NCBI RefSeq assembly: GCF_000013345.1
Contig: NC_007777.1
Coordinates: 744,001 to 808,000 of the forward strand
From: Frankia casuarinae
GTDB taxonomy: Bacteria; Actinomycetota; Actinomycetes; Frankiales; Frankiaceae
Length of the DNA: 64,000 nt
Direction of reading: 5' to 3'
Under the pieces are notes generated by a model. It had not been told where the DNA came from, did no database searches, and was given only the letters and a program-made list of their open reading frames with translations. Below are positions 19,764 through 27,297 of this stretch, one piece after another (within the stretch, counting starts at the first letter, position 1; every line of letters starts with the position of its first letter). The position numbers and the translations under genes are program-made.

Positions 19764-20021
19764 CGCTCCCTCCCTCCCGCCGTCTGGCCCGCCGACCTGG
19801 CCCGCCGACCTGGCCCGCCTTGCGGATCCCTTGCGCATCCTCCGTGTCAGTGCCGCCCGTGACCAGACCGTCGGCCGGGAGAGGTCGGTGTTGTGCGGGA
19901 CAGGCCGGTGTTGCGCGTAATCGGTCCGGCCTTTACCGCAAAGTGCTCCCGGGCAGCGAGGGAAGCGCGGATACTGATCAAAGCGGCGGGACGGCGGAGG
20001 AGTCGCGCGAGATGATCTATC

Positions 20022-20597
20022 GTGGGTAGGCCCGTCTCGTTGATCGTGCGGCATGACGGGCCTTCGTGGTCGGCCTGGTCCCCGCAGTGCCCGGGGCTGG
20101 CGATGGCCCAGCCGTCCGCCGCGGAGCTGCGGGCCGCGTTGCCCGACGTCCTCGCGTGGTACTTCGGTGAGGCCACCGAGATCGACGCGCAGATCCACGT
20201 CGAGCGGAGGCTGTGCGGTGGCGTCGCCGTCCGGATCGCCCAGGATGCGCAACTGTGGGAACGTCAGCTGGTCGCCGACCGGCTGGGCGAGGCCTTGGCC
20301 GCCGGGGACCAGGCGGCGCGGCTGCGTGCGGCCCCGGGCAACGCGGCCGGCGAGGTGATCTATGTCTGCGCGCTGCAGTCGGACCGCGTCTCCTGGCTGA
20401 CGGGCCAGCTGGAGGATGAGAACGACGCGGTCGTGGCCACCCTCCCGGTGGCCGAGACGATGCTGTGGACCATGCGGTTCGGAGCGGCCCGCAGCGGGGC
20501 CGGGGAATCGGTCCAGCCGCCCGCCTACCGTCCCGACACGACGTTCAGCGAGGTGATGCGGACCTTCGCCGGGCCGCTCCAGCACCTGCGGGCGTGA
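20022..20597 (+). CDS. protein with HicB-like N-terminal fold, function unknown
   Basis: 191 aa. Residues about 8-50 (LIVRHDGPSWSAWSPQCPGL, then AELRAALPDVLAWYFGE) resemble the HicB/UPF0150 double-stranded RNA-binding-like fold. The remaining 140 residues are an alpha/beta region with no motif I recognise. There is no HicA-like frame beside it, so it is probably not a toxin-antitoxin partner. It diverges from the GNAT gene across a roughly 260-bp gap and ends just before an IS4 remnant. Confidence 0.65.
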   Translation: MGRPVSLIVRHDGPSWSAWSPQCPGLAMAQPSAAELRAALPDVLAWYFGEATEIDAQIHVERRLCGGVAVRIAQDAQLWERQLVADRLGEALAAGDQAARLRAAPGNAAGEVIYVCALQSDRVSWLTGQLEDENDAVVATLPVAETMLWTMRFGAARSGAGESVQPPAYRPDTTFSEVMRTFAGPLQHLRA

Positions 20598-20690
20598 GCC
20601 GCGGGACGTCGAAGGCCATGGTCGTCGGATCGTGGTTCTTCGTCGGCCGGCCCCTCCGGGCCGGGTTGTCCGATCGACCTCGCAGCGCGA

Positions 20691-20954
20691 CTATCCGTGC
20701 CGTGGTCGCGATTCCCGCTGGGTGTGCCCTTCTCCATGACCTCCTCGTTCGTCATCGAAGAACAGCCACATCGCCAGCGTGAAGTACACCATCACCCGTG
20801 CGGGCAGTTTCCGGGACCGTTTCTCAACCCGGCCCGTCTCCACCAGAACATCGTCCACAAGATCATGGTGAACGAGGCCAGTCAGCACTCCGAGCGAAAT
20901 ATGATCCGTCAACCTTCCTGCCGGCCTGCCGCACCCATTCTTACTCGTCACCAC
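20691..20954 (-). pseudogene. remnant of an IS4-type transposase (N-terminal domain)
   Basis: 87 residues that match the start of IS4-family transposases: LTDHISLGVLTGLVHHDLVD, then RKLPARVMVYFTLAMWLFFDD. The frame then leaves the homologous path (a frameshift moves the expected EEVM into the neighbouring frame at about 20740) and stops. Nothing of the catalytic DDE domain follows in the roughly 90 bp before the HicB-like gene. So this is a dead fragment marking an old insertion at the left edge of the accessory island. Confidence 0.7.
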
Positions 20955-20993
20955 GGAATTCTACCGCGACCGATATGACCGCTCCACGACGAC

Positions 20994-21043
20994 AACCGCA
21001 CCAACAAGATCAATCCACTGAAGTGGATCTTGTCGGTGCGGTT
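20994..21043 (+). terminator. long bulged hairpin
   Basis: 20994-21011 pairs with 21026-21043 with one mismatch, and the inner part adds CACT/AGTG after a 4-base bulge. The stem is followed by gttcttaatt, T-rich for this genome. It may be a terminator on the plus strand or a structural end of the adjacent IS remnant. Confidence 0.5.
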
Positions 21044-21070
21044 CTTAATTCACTGGCATTGCGCCTTGGA

Positions 21071-21357
21071 TCGACTCCCACCTGAAAAGCACAGCCTGAC
21101 TCTTCGGCTTTTGCTGGCGGAAGTGCAGGGTTCGACAAAAACCGTCTAGTCTTGCTGCTGCGTACGTAGGAGCAAACACGGGTCAAATGGCCCATCAATC
21201 TCTTCCTGGATTGGATCTTGAATGGGAGGCTACTACGGGGACCGGGGTAGTGAGGCGGGGTGAGCGCCGATCCCGTGCGCAGGCACCGTACGGGATGCGT
21301 GGCTCAGGGGCGCTTGGGTGCCAAGCAACCGTGTACACAACCCGACTTGCAACGGCC
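21071..21357 (+). repeat. diverged direct repeat, copy 1 (recombination-scar element)
   Basis: This 287-bp stretch recurs in the same orientation at 24472-24854. Shared parts include a possible hairpin (aaaagc...gctttt), accgtctagtctt, cgtaggagcaaac, a 35-bp block before the first gaatggga, and the end tgtacacaacccgacttgc followed by GGCC. In the one long shared frame about two thirds of the differences change the amino acid, so it behaves as DNA sequence rather than as a gene. At its right end it joins a reversed fragment of an SCO4848-type gene. Confidence 0.75.
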
Positions 21358-21440
21358 AGATGGCCCACGTCCAGACGCCGACTGCGATCAAGAACCAGGA
21401 CGCACGCTTTGAGAGGGTCACCCCTCCAGCTTGCACCCGG
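21354..21440 (-). pseudogene. truncated reversed copy of the SCO4848-type membrane gene
   Basis: On the minus strand this segment encodes VTLSKRASWFLIAVGVWTWAIWP and then leaves the homologous sequence at a GGCC. The same codons, with one base different over about 64 bp, open the intact gene at 26767. The copy lacks everything after residue about 24, so it is a 5' fragment created by rearrangement. Confidence 0.75.
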
Positions 21441-21453
21441 GATCCCGTCGGGC

Positions 21454-21681
21454 TCAGGTGAGCAACATCCTAAGCTCCTCCGCCTCGATGCCCGCCTGGC
21501 GCAGAACAGAGGCGAGAGTGCCCGTCGCCAGCTCCCGGTGGAGCGGCACGATCACAACCCGAGCGCTCTCCTTGTGCCGCAGCTTGCAGTGCGAGCCACG
21601 AGTAGCGACCTCCTCGAAGCCGGCACGCCCCAGAGCCTTCACCACCTTCGCCCCGGAGATCCGAGGCAGCGCGGGTGTCAC
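21454..21681 (-). CDS. hicA: HicA toxin (mRNA interferase)
   Basis: 75 aa, the normal size for the double-stranded RNA-binding-fold toxin HicA. SGAKVVKALGRAGFEEVATRGSH carries the usual Lys and the catalytic His of the GSH motif. VIVPLHRELATGTLASVLRQAGI is the conserved second half. It would cleave mRNA in the cytosol unless bound by HicB. It overlaps the hicB stop by 4 bp (21678-21681), and hicB lies first, the order of many hicBA operons. Confidence 0.85.
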   Translation of the reverse strand: MTPALPRISGAKVVKALGRAGFEEVATRGSHCKLRHKESARVVIVPLHRELATGTLASVLRQAGIEAEELRMLLT

Positions 21682-21899
21682 GCCGACAGGCGGATGTCCA
21701 GCGGAGCGACGATGGGACCGTCCGCGGCGGTCACGGGGAACGGCTGGTCCTCGAAGTACAGCTCCAGCGCCTCGCGAAGATTCGCCAGCGACTCCTCGAC
21801 GCTGGCTCCCTGGCTGGTCACCTCGACCTCCAAAGCCCGCGCCACATACCAGTCACCCTCGTGCGTGACGACAGCCGTCAGCCGCGCCGCTCGCTCCAT
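21678..21899 (-). CDS. hicB: HicB antitoxin, short form
   Basis: About 73 aa starting at ATG 21899 (MERAARLTAVVTHEGDWYVA). The HicB fold is clear: YVARALEVEVTSQGASVEESLANLREALELYFED. It should bind HicA and block its active site. No ribbon-helix-helix or HTH domain follows, so this form may not repress its own promoter as longer HicB proteins do. The frame is open upstream to 22040 but the family starts here. The next 250 bp upstream carry the putative recombination site. Confidence 0.82.
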   Translation of the reverse strand: MERAARLTAVVTHEGDWYVARALEVEVTSQGASVEESLANLREALELYFEDQPFPVTAADGPIVAPLDIRLSA

Positions 21900-22050
21900 G
21901 GAGATCAGCCTAGCCGTCCCTGCCACACCTGGCGAAGCGCTCACCGCCACCTCCTCGACATGATCAACAAGCCCCCTGTCGACCATACGAGCAGAAGCCA
22001 TCTCCAACGGCCCGAGTACACACGAGAGGCACGAGGCCACCCCCGACTCG

Positions 22051-22118
22051 CTGGAATACCTAGGTCATAAATGAATGCTCTACAAATTCGGCCATAGGTT
22101 GCCGGGTAGTGTACACGG
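22051..22118. other. putative serine-recombinase attachment site upstream of the recombinase
   Basis: This 68-bp stretch reappears inverted at 24826-24893 with roughly 80% identity, split by a GGCC core (22090-22093). The half after the core contains CGGGTwGTGTACACGG in both copies. It ends 40 bp before the recombinase start, the usual place for attP/attL of large serine recombinases. Function is inferred from position and repetition. Confidence 0.5.
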
Positions 22119-22157
22119 CGTAGGTCGTGATCAACGCTGGCAGCGAGGGGTGGCACA

Positions 22158-22916
22158 GTGGGCACTCTAGGCGCCGGATTTGTCCGGGTTTCTACAGGTA
22201 GCCAGGACGAGACGTCACAGGTCAAGATCCTTACCGAGGAAGCCTCTCAACGCGGAATCACGATCGTCAAGTGGTTCACGCTTCACGGGTACTCGGCCAG
22301 CCACGGAGCGCAGGAACCTGCCCTGCGAGAAGCAATCGCCGATATCCAGCGTCGGGATTACACGACTTTGATGGTTACCGAGTCGTCGCGGCTTGACCGC
22401 CGTGACGACTCGGATGCGCAAGCGGAGATCCTGCTCAGCATTCGGTCCGCGGGTGGCGACATCGTCTCAGTTGCCGAACCTCAGTTCGGCAAGACTGACT
22501 TCGCCGGTCGTATCGTCACTCTCGTTGCTCAGCACGCGAATGCGGAGAAGTCCAAGACGGTCAAGGCAACCACCTACCGTGGCGTTTCCATGATTATCGC
22601 GAACGGCGCGCACCATGGTCCGCTTCCGTCGTTCTGGGCGACTAGAGGAGAACGCTACGCAAAGCAAGCGTACTGCGCAGACCCGGAATCCGTTAGAGAT
22701 ATTTACGGGCGGGTCGCCAACGGCGATTCCCTGCTCTCCATTGGCCGGGCATACGATCTGCATTCGACATCGATCAGGACGCTTATTCAATTCGCCGCAA
22801 ATCACACCGGCGTCGAGGAATGCAGGTACCAGGGTGACCCGCAAAGTCTGTTTGTGCAGGTAGACGGTGTGAGACGGGGTGCGGGGGGCTGGGGGCTGGG
22901 GCCGGTGGTGGTGTGA
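22158..22916 (+). pseudogene. serine recombinase (resolvase/integrase) truncated by an IS
   Basis: The first 224 codons are native recombinase: the resolvase domain has the catalytic Ser in GFVRVSTGSQDE, the Arg of TESSRLDRR and a C-terminal HTH-like part (DIYGRVANGDSLLSIGRAYDLHSTSIRTLI). At 22830 the IS begins and the frame continues for 28 IS-derived codons to a chance stop. Large serine integrases are over 400 residues, so the zinc-ribbon/coiled-coil part is missing. The rest of the gene is not found beyond the IS, so the insertion was followed by a deletion or recombination. Codon usage is less GC-biased than in the core genes, a sign of transfer. Confidence 0.82.
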
Positions 22917-24471
22917 GGATCCGGGCCCGGCTGCTGTTTCGTCGCTGTGAGTAGCGCGTGTGAGGGTGGGTTCCGGCGCCGGCGGAAACGCCACCGATGA
23001 CGTTCTGTGACAGCCGGTGGGGTGGGTGGGGCGGTGGGGCCGTGGGGTCCGGGGGAACAACGGCGGGCCACCACGGTGAGGGTGGCTGCGGTGAGGCAAC
23101 GGGGTCCCGGTAGGACGGGGATTGCCTAGATCACCAGCCGTAGGGAGCCCCGTTGCCGGTCCAGTCTCGCATGCCCGTCACTCCCACCGATCTCGGACAG
23201 GCCGGGTCGGGGCAGCTGGTCCGGATGCGGCGGTCGCTGCGGGTCCTGGGGGCGCACGGCGGTGAGGTGCAGGGGCTCGCCGACGTACTCGCCGGGGTGC
23301 CTGACCCGCGGGACCCGCGAGGGATACGTCACCGGCTCCCGGTGATCCTGGGACTGTCCGCCGCAGCGGTCGCCGCGGGGGAGAAGTCGGTGGAGGAGAT
23401 CGCGGCCTGGGCTGCGCACGCCCCGACGCAGGTCCTGACCGCTCTCGGGGCGCGGGTCCATCCGGTGACCGGGCAGCCGCAGGCACCGTCGGTGGACACG
23501 ATGATCCGGGTCCTGTCCGCGGTGGACAGCTCGGCGCTGGCGAGGGCGGTCGGGATGTTCGCCGCGGCCCGCGCCCGCCAGGCCCGTGGTGGTGGGCGGC
23601 GGGTGGTCGCGGTCGACGGGAAGACCCTGCGTGGCGCGGCTGGGCCTGAGGGGCGGGCACCGCACCTGCTCGCGGTCGCCGAACACGGCACGGGTGTGGT
23701 GCTCGCCGAGCATGAGGTCGGCGCGAAGACGAACGAGGTCACCGCGTTCGCACCGCTGCTCCGCGAACTGCATTCCCATGATCCGCTGGATGGGGTGGTG
23801 GTGACCGCTGATGCGTTGCACACGACCCGCGCCCACGCCGACCTGATCGTCACCGAGCTGGGAGCGCACTTCGTGTTCACGGTGAAGGCGAACACCCCGG
23901 CGTTGTCGGTCGACTGCCACCAGGCGACCGACTGGACGAAGATCCCGATCGGGCACAGCGCCGAGGGCAGGGCCCATGGACGGTTCGAACGACGCACCAT
24001 CCAGCTGGCCCAGGCCAGCGAGGCGATCCGTGCCCGCTATCCCCATGCCCGCACCGTGGCGCGGATCCGCCGTCATGTCCGGCGGACCGTGACCACCGGC
24101 ACGGGCCGGGCCCGGGTCACCCGGACGATCCCGAGCACTGTCACGGTCCACGTCCTGACGAGCCTCACCCTCGACGCGGTCACACCCGCTGATCTCGCGG
24201 GCTACGCCCGAGGGCATTGGACGATCGAGAACAAGGTCCACTGGGTGCGCGATGTGACGTTCCGTGAGGATGCCTCGCGGGTTCGGACCGGCCCACTGCC
24301 CCGCATCATGACCACACTCCGTAACCTGATCATCGGGCTGATTCGCCTCGCTGGCCATAACCGCATCGCCCCGACCATCCGCAGAATCCGACACGACAAC
24401 GCCCTGCTCCTGGCCATCCTCACTCTCGACAACCCCGCTGACCTGCATCAATGACTTTGCGGGTCACCCTG
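22830..24471 (+). mobile_element. complete ISAs1-family insertion sequence
   Basis: 1642 bp bounded by a perfect 19-bp terminal inverted repeat: cagggtgacccgcaaagtc at 22830-22848 and its complement at 24453-24471. CAGGG ends are typical of the ISAs1 group. One intact transposase gene lies inside. The flanking 8-mers (gcaggtac on the left, tcggctcc on the right) do not match, so no target duplication remains. Confidence 0.92.
23153..24454 (+). CDS. ISAs1 family DDE transposase
   Basis: 433 aa, full length. The N-terminal helix region has VLAGVPDPRDPRGIRHRLPVI. The DDE triad is visible as D155 (VAVDGKTLRGA), D220 (VVTADALHTTRAH) and E359 (GHWTIENKVHWVRDV). VFTVKANTPAL and FREDASRVRTG are also family hallmarks. 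TTG at 23153 is chosen because tagggag lies 6 nt before it; ATG 23171 is the alternative. It appears intact and may be active. The 300 bp between the left IR and the gene contain no other frame of note. Confidence 0.93.
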   Translation: MPVQSRMPVTPTDLGQAGSGQLVRMRRSLRVLGAHGGEVQGLADVLAGVPDPRDPRGIRHRLPVILGLSAAAVAAGEKSVEEIAAWAAHAPTQVLTALGARVHPVTGQPQAPSVDTMIRVLSAVDSSALARAVGMFAAARARQARGGGRRVVAVDGKTLRGAAGPEGRAPHLLAVAEHGTGVVLAEHEVGAKTNEVTAFAPLLRELHSHDPLDGVVVTADALHTTRAHADLIVTELGAHFVFTVKANTPALSVDCHQATDWTKIPIGHSAEGRAHGRFERRTIQLAQASEAIRARYPHARTVARIRRHVRRTVTTGTGRARVTRTIPSTVTVHVLTSLTLDAVTPADLAGYARGHWTIENKVHWVRDVTFREDASRVRTGPLPRIMTTLRNLIIGLIRLAGHNRIAPTIRRIRHDNALLLAILTLDNPADLHQ

Positions 24472-24854
24472 TCGGCTCCCACCCGAAAAGCACAGCCTGA
24501 CTCTTCGGCTTTTGCTGACGGAAGTGCAGGGCTCGGTAAATACCGTCTAGTCTTACCGTTTCGCACGTAGGAGCAAACGCAGATTTTCTTCTACCGTTCG
24601 CGAGTCGAGGGCTTTCGTGTGTCTACGACAATGGAATGCGATATTTTCTCGATTTCGGCACTTCACGTGATCTGTTCAGGATTGACGCCAATCAATCTCT
24701 TCCTGGATTGGATCTTGAATGGGAAGCTACTGCGGGGGTCGGGGTAGCGAGACGAGATAAGCGCCGATCCCGTGCGCAGGCCCCGTACGGGACGTGTGAC
24801 TCAGGGGCGCTTGGGCGCCAAGCGACCGTGTACACAACCCGACTTGCAACGGCC
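24472..24854 (+). repeat. diverged direct repeat, copy 2
   Basis: Second copy of the sequence at 21071-21357. It begins exactly where the IS right end stops and carries about 95 extra bases in the middle relative to copy 1. At its right end GGCC is followed by aaatttgtagagcc, instead of the SCO4848-gene fragment of copy 1. No protein-coding constraint is evident. Confidence 0.75.
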
Positions 24855-24893
24855 AAATTTGTAGAGCCTTCACTCATGACCTAGGTACTCCAG
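24826..24893. other. inverted copy of the putative attachment site
   Basis: Reverse complement of the 22051-22118 site. The 43-bp half containing ctctacaaatt and acctaggtcat matches at about 37 positions, and the other 25-bp half at 18. The two sites bracket the broken recombinase plus IS as an inverted pair around GGCC cores. Confidence 0.55.
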
Positions 24894-25070
24894 CCCGCCG
24901 TATCGCAGTCAGTGACGGATGGGGTGGTTTTGGCGACGGCCTGTGCTCGGACCGAGGCGAGTCAAGGGCATGTCGTGCGATGGGTCGGCGGGGTGGCGCT
25001 GGGACGGGCTCTGCAAGCGGACTTGGAGCCGCGTGGGAAGATTTCAAGTTCTTGCCCGTAGACTTGGATT

Positions 25071-26267
25071 GTGGATCGGGATCGGTTCGAGCGCAGCCCT
25101 ACTGGACATCTCGTCAAGATCACTGGAACTGACGGGCGGTCGGGCGTCGCGTACGAACATGTGGCCTTCCAGCCGGACCCGCTGGCGGGCGCCGAGCCGG
25201 CGCTGGCGGGAGGGACGTGGCGGAACGTGGCCCGCGCGGGGCGCGCTCTCGGTCGTCTCGATCAGGCTGGTCGACAGATTCCTGAGCCCGCCTTGCTACT
25301 GCAACCCACGCTTCGGACGGAGGCGCAGAGCACGTCCGCGTTGGAGGGGACCTTCGCTCCCCTGGAGGACGTGCTTGCGGCTGAGGTCACAGAGCCGACC
25401 TCGCAGAGCGAGGAGGTTCGGGAGGTCCTCAACTATGTCCGGGCGGCGGAGGCGGCCTTCGCGTGGATAGGCGATGGTCGCCCACTCACCGTAGCCGCGC
25501 TTTGTCAGGTGCATCGAGATCTCGTGCGTGGAACTCCTGCGGACACCCGTGATGCGGGGAGGATCCGCTCGATTCAGGTTGCGATCGGAAGCCGCGGTGG
25601 TGCGATCGACACCGCTCGCTTCGTCCCGTCGCCGCCCGGACTGGAACTGGACGCGGCTGTACGTGATCTGCTGGACTGGATCACCGTGGATTCGAAGTCC
25701 ATTGACCCGGTCGTGGCTGCGGCGATGGCGCACTATCAGTTCGAGACTCTTCATCCATTCAACGATGGAAACGGCAGAATCGGGCGGCTTCTCGTGGTCC
25801 TCGATCTTTGTTGGAAGGGGATACTCTCGGAGCCGTTGCTGGCTGTGTCGCCCTGGTTCGAGGTGCGTCGGGAAGAGTACCAGGACCATTTGAGGGAAGT
25901 TAGCGCAACGGGAGACTGGGACGGCTGGATCTCGTTCTTCTCCGAAGGTCTGGTCGAGTCCTGTGAGCGGACTATTCGGACAGTCGACGACCTCCTCGGT
26001 CTCCAGGCCGAATACGTGCGACGACTCAAGGTGGCGGGTCTGACCGGTGGGTTGGTCCGCGATATCATCGACGGGCTGATCGGGAGTCCGTTTGTCACGG
26101 TGCGTTCGGTCAGTGAAGATACCGGGAGGACTTTGCAGGCGGCGAGCAACGCCGTCGCCAGGCTTGTGGAGCTGGAAATTCTGCGGGAACGTACCGGGCG
26201 AAGCTATGGTCGTGTCTTTGAGGCGGTGGAGGTCACCTCAGTGCTACGGGCCCAATCGGGCCGCTGA
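25071..26267 (+). CDS. Fic family protein (class II, probable AMP transferase)
   Basis: 398 aa. It has the complete Fic motif HPFNDGNGRIGR (His228-Arg239), expected to transfer AMP to a target hydroxyl. The inhibitory motif TSALEG (Thr88-Gly93, Glu92) lies N-terminal to it, which defines class II Fic proteins that hold themselves in check. A winged-helix-like C-terminus (VRSVSEDTGRTLQAASNAVARLVELEIL) suggests DNA binding or dimer control. The target protein is unknown. It starts at GTG 25071 and ends 32 bp before a convergent Phd-like antitoxin gene. Confidence 0.9.
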   Translation: MDRDRFERSPTGHLVKITGTDGRSGVAYEHVAFQPDPLAGAEPALAGGTWRNVARAGRALGRLDQAGRQIPEPALLLQPTLRTEAQSTSALEGTFAPLEDVLAAEVTEPTSQSEEVREVLNYVRAAEAAFAWIGDGRPLTVAALCQVHRDLVRGTPADTRDAGRIRSIQVAIGSRGGAIDTARFVPSPPGLELDAAVRDLLDWITVDSKSIDPVVAAAMAHYQFETLHPFNDGNGRIGRLLVVLDLCWKGILSEPLLAVSPWFEVRREEYQDHLREVSATGDWDGWISFFSEGLVESCERTIRTVDDLLGLQAEYVRRLKVAGLTGGLVRDIIDGLIGSPFVTVRSVSEDTGRTLQAASNAVARLVELEILRERTGRSYGRVFEAVEVTSVLRAQSGR

Positions 26268-26299
26268 GGGTTCGCCGGTACCGGCGTCGACTACGAGGG

Positions 26300-26560
26300 C
26301 TATGACGCCACCTCGTTGGAGAGGATCTCCTCCATGCGTTCGGAGATGTCCTGCCGGCCGCTGTGGCCTGCGCCCCGGGCGCCGAGCACGCGCCGTCCGT
26401 TGGTCGTCTCGCCCCGTTCGAGGAGTTCGGCGAGACCGGCCGGCACGATGGCGGCCAGCCGCTGGCCCTTGTCCGTCAGGTAGACGACCTGACCAGATGC
26501 GGCAGCCTCTCGGACGACCTCGGCAAGTTGGTCATCGGGTGGGAGCGGCATCTCCGTCAT
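26300..26560 (-). CDS. Phd/YefM-like antitoxin
   Basis: About 86 aa. The N-terminal half (LAEVVREAAASGQVVYLTDKGQRLAAIVPAGL) fits the prevent-host-death fold, which binds DNA as a dimer. The C-terminal half (ELLERG through GRQDISERMEEIL) is where such proteins bind their toxin. No small toxin frame lies beside it. The nearest candidate partner is the convergent Fic gene, which is notable because Doc, the classic Phd partner, is a Fic-fold protein. The start at ATG 26560 is preferred over the upstream ATG 26584. Confidence 0.65.
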   Translation of the reverse strand: MTEMPLPPDDQLAEVVREAAASGQVVYLTDKGQRLAAIVPAGLAELLERGETTNGRRVLGARGAGHSGRQDISERMEEILSNEVAS

Positions 26561-26766
26561 GGCGACATCGTAACTTCGGTTCACCCGCCCTACCCTCCGT
26601 CGATCATCTTGCCCCGGGGTGGGCCCATGTGGTCCCCTCGCCCAAGAACGGTTCGGCAGCTGGTCGTCGAAAATCTGGCTGCCATCTCACCCTATGGTCG
26701 ATCAACGTGGCTGAAATCGCGCGCCCACGGAGAGGCCACGGCGCCTGTGAGTGCGAGGCTGGTGAG

Positions 26767-27042
26767 GTGACTCTGTCGAAGCGTGCGTCCTGGTTCTTGA
26801 TCGCGGTCGGCGTCTGGACGTGGGCCATCTGGCCAAATTTCCTGCGGAACGTGTGGAAGGATGATCGTTCCTGGGACGACGGCCCGACTGGCTTCTTCAC
26901 GGTCCACCTGGTCCTGACTGTCGCTTCCCTCGCCATCGGCTCCGTCGTTGGCTGGCTCGGCATCCGCGGCGCACGGGCCGTCCGCCATGGCGATACCGGT
27001 GATGATGCCTCATCCAGGCGGCTGATCAATTCGGGTCGTTGA
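26767..27042 (+). CDS. SCO4848-type small membrane protein
   Basis: 91 aa with two hydrophobic helices (RASWFLIAVGVWTWAIWP and FFTVHLVLTVASLAIGSVVGWLGIRG) and a short charged tail, the pattern of the SCO4848 family of actinobacteria. GTG 26767 follows ggtgag. In Streptomyces the family member sits next to the D,D-carboxypeptidase and YihY-type genes, here about 9 kb away on the other side of the island. Its first 64 bp are also present as a reversed fragment at 21358-21440. Function unknown. Confidence 0.82.
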   Translation: MTLSKRASWFLIAVGVWTWAIWPNFLRNVWKDDRSWDDGPTGFFTVHLVLTVASLAIGSVVGWLGIRGARAVRHGDTGDDASSRRLINSGR

Positions 27043-27230
27043 CATGCCGAAAGCGGCGGTAGTCTTCGAAACCGCTCCGTTTCATGATCGGCTCTACGTC
27101 GTGTGATTCTCCTGGCGTTGGGAAACAGGGGCTGACCTGCGCGGCTGCTTCGCGTTGATCGTCGTGTGTGGTCGCACCGAGTCCCAATTGAGTGATTGAG
27201 CGCGTGGGCCCACTCCGGGGGCGCGGAGCG

Positions 27231-27257
27231 GCGTGTCCCGGAAAATCCGGGACACGC
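27231..27257 (-). terminator. hairpin terminator after the SDR gene
   Basis: Perfect 12-bp stem (27231-27242 with 27246-27257) around an aaa loop, about 40 nt past the SDR stop on the minus strand. Confidence 0.8.
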
Positions 27258-27297
27258 CCGACCAGTCCGGCGCCAGGGGTTCCCGCGCGACGCGGTG

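Noticed and set aside
21187-21963. 258-residue plus-strand frame through the repeat and opposite hicBA
   Set aside because: It runs through the repeat, the reversed gene fragment and antisense hicA/hicB. Its shared part with the other repeat copy shows no protein constraint.
23126-24451. 441-residue minus-strand frame opposite the ISAs1 transposase
   Set aside because: Antisense shadow; the plus-strand transposase has the complete DDE motifs and proper start.
24636-24884. 82-residue frame in repeat copy 2
   Set aside because: Most differences from copy 1 change amino acids and it ends in a different sequence; better seen as repeat DNA.
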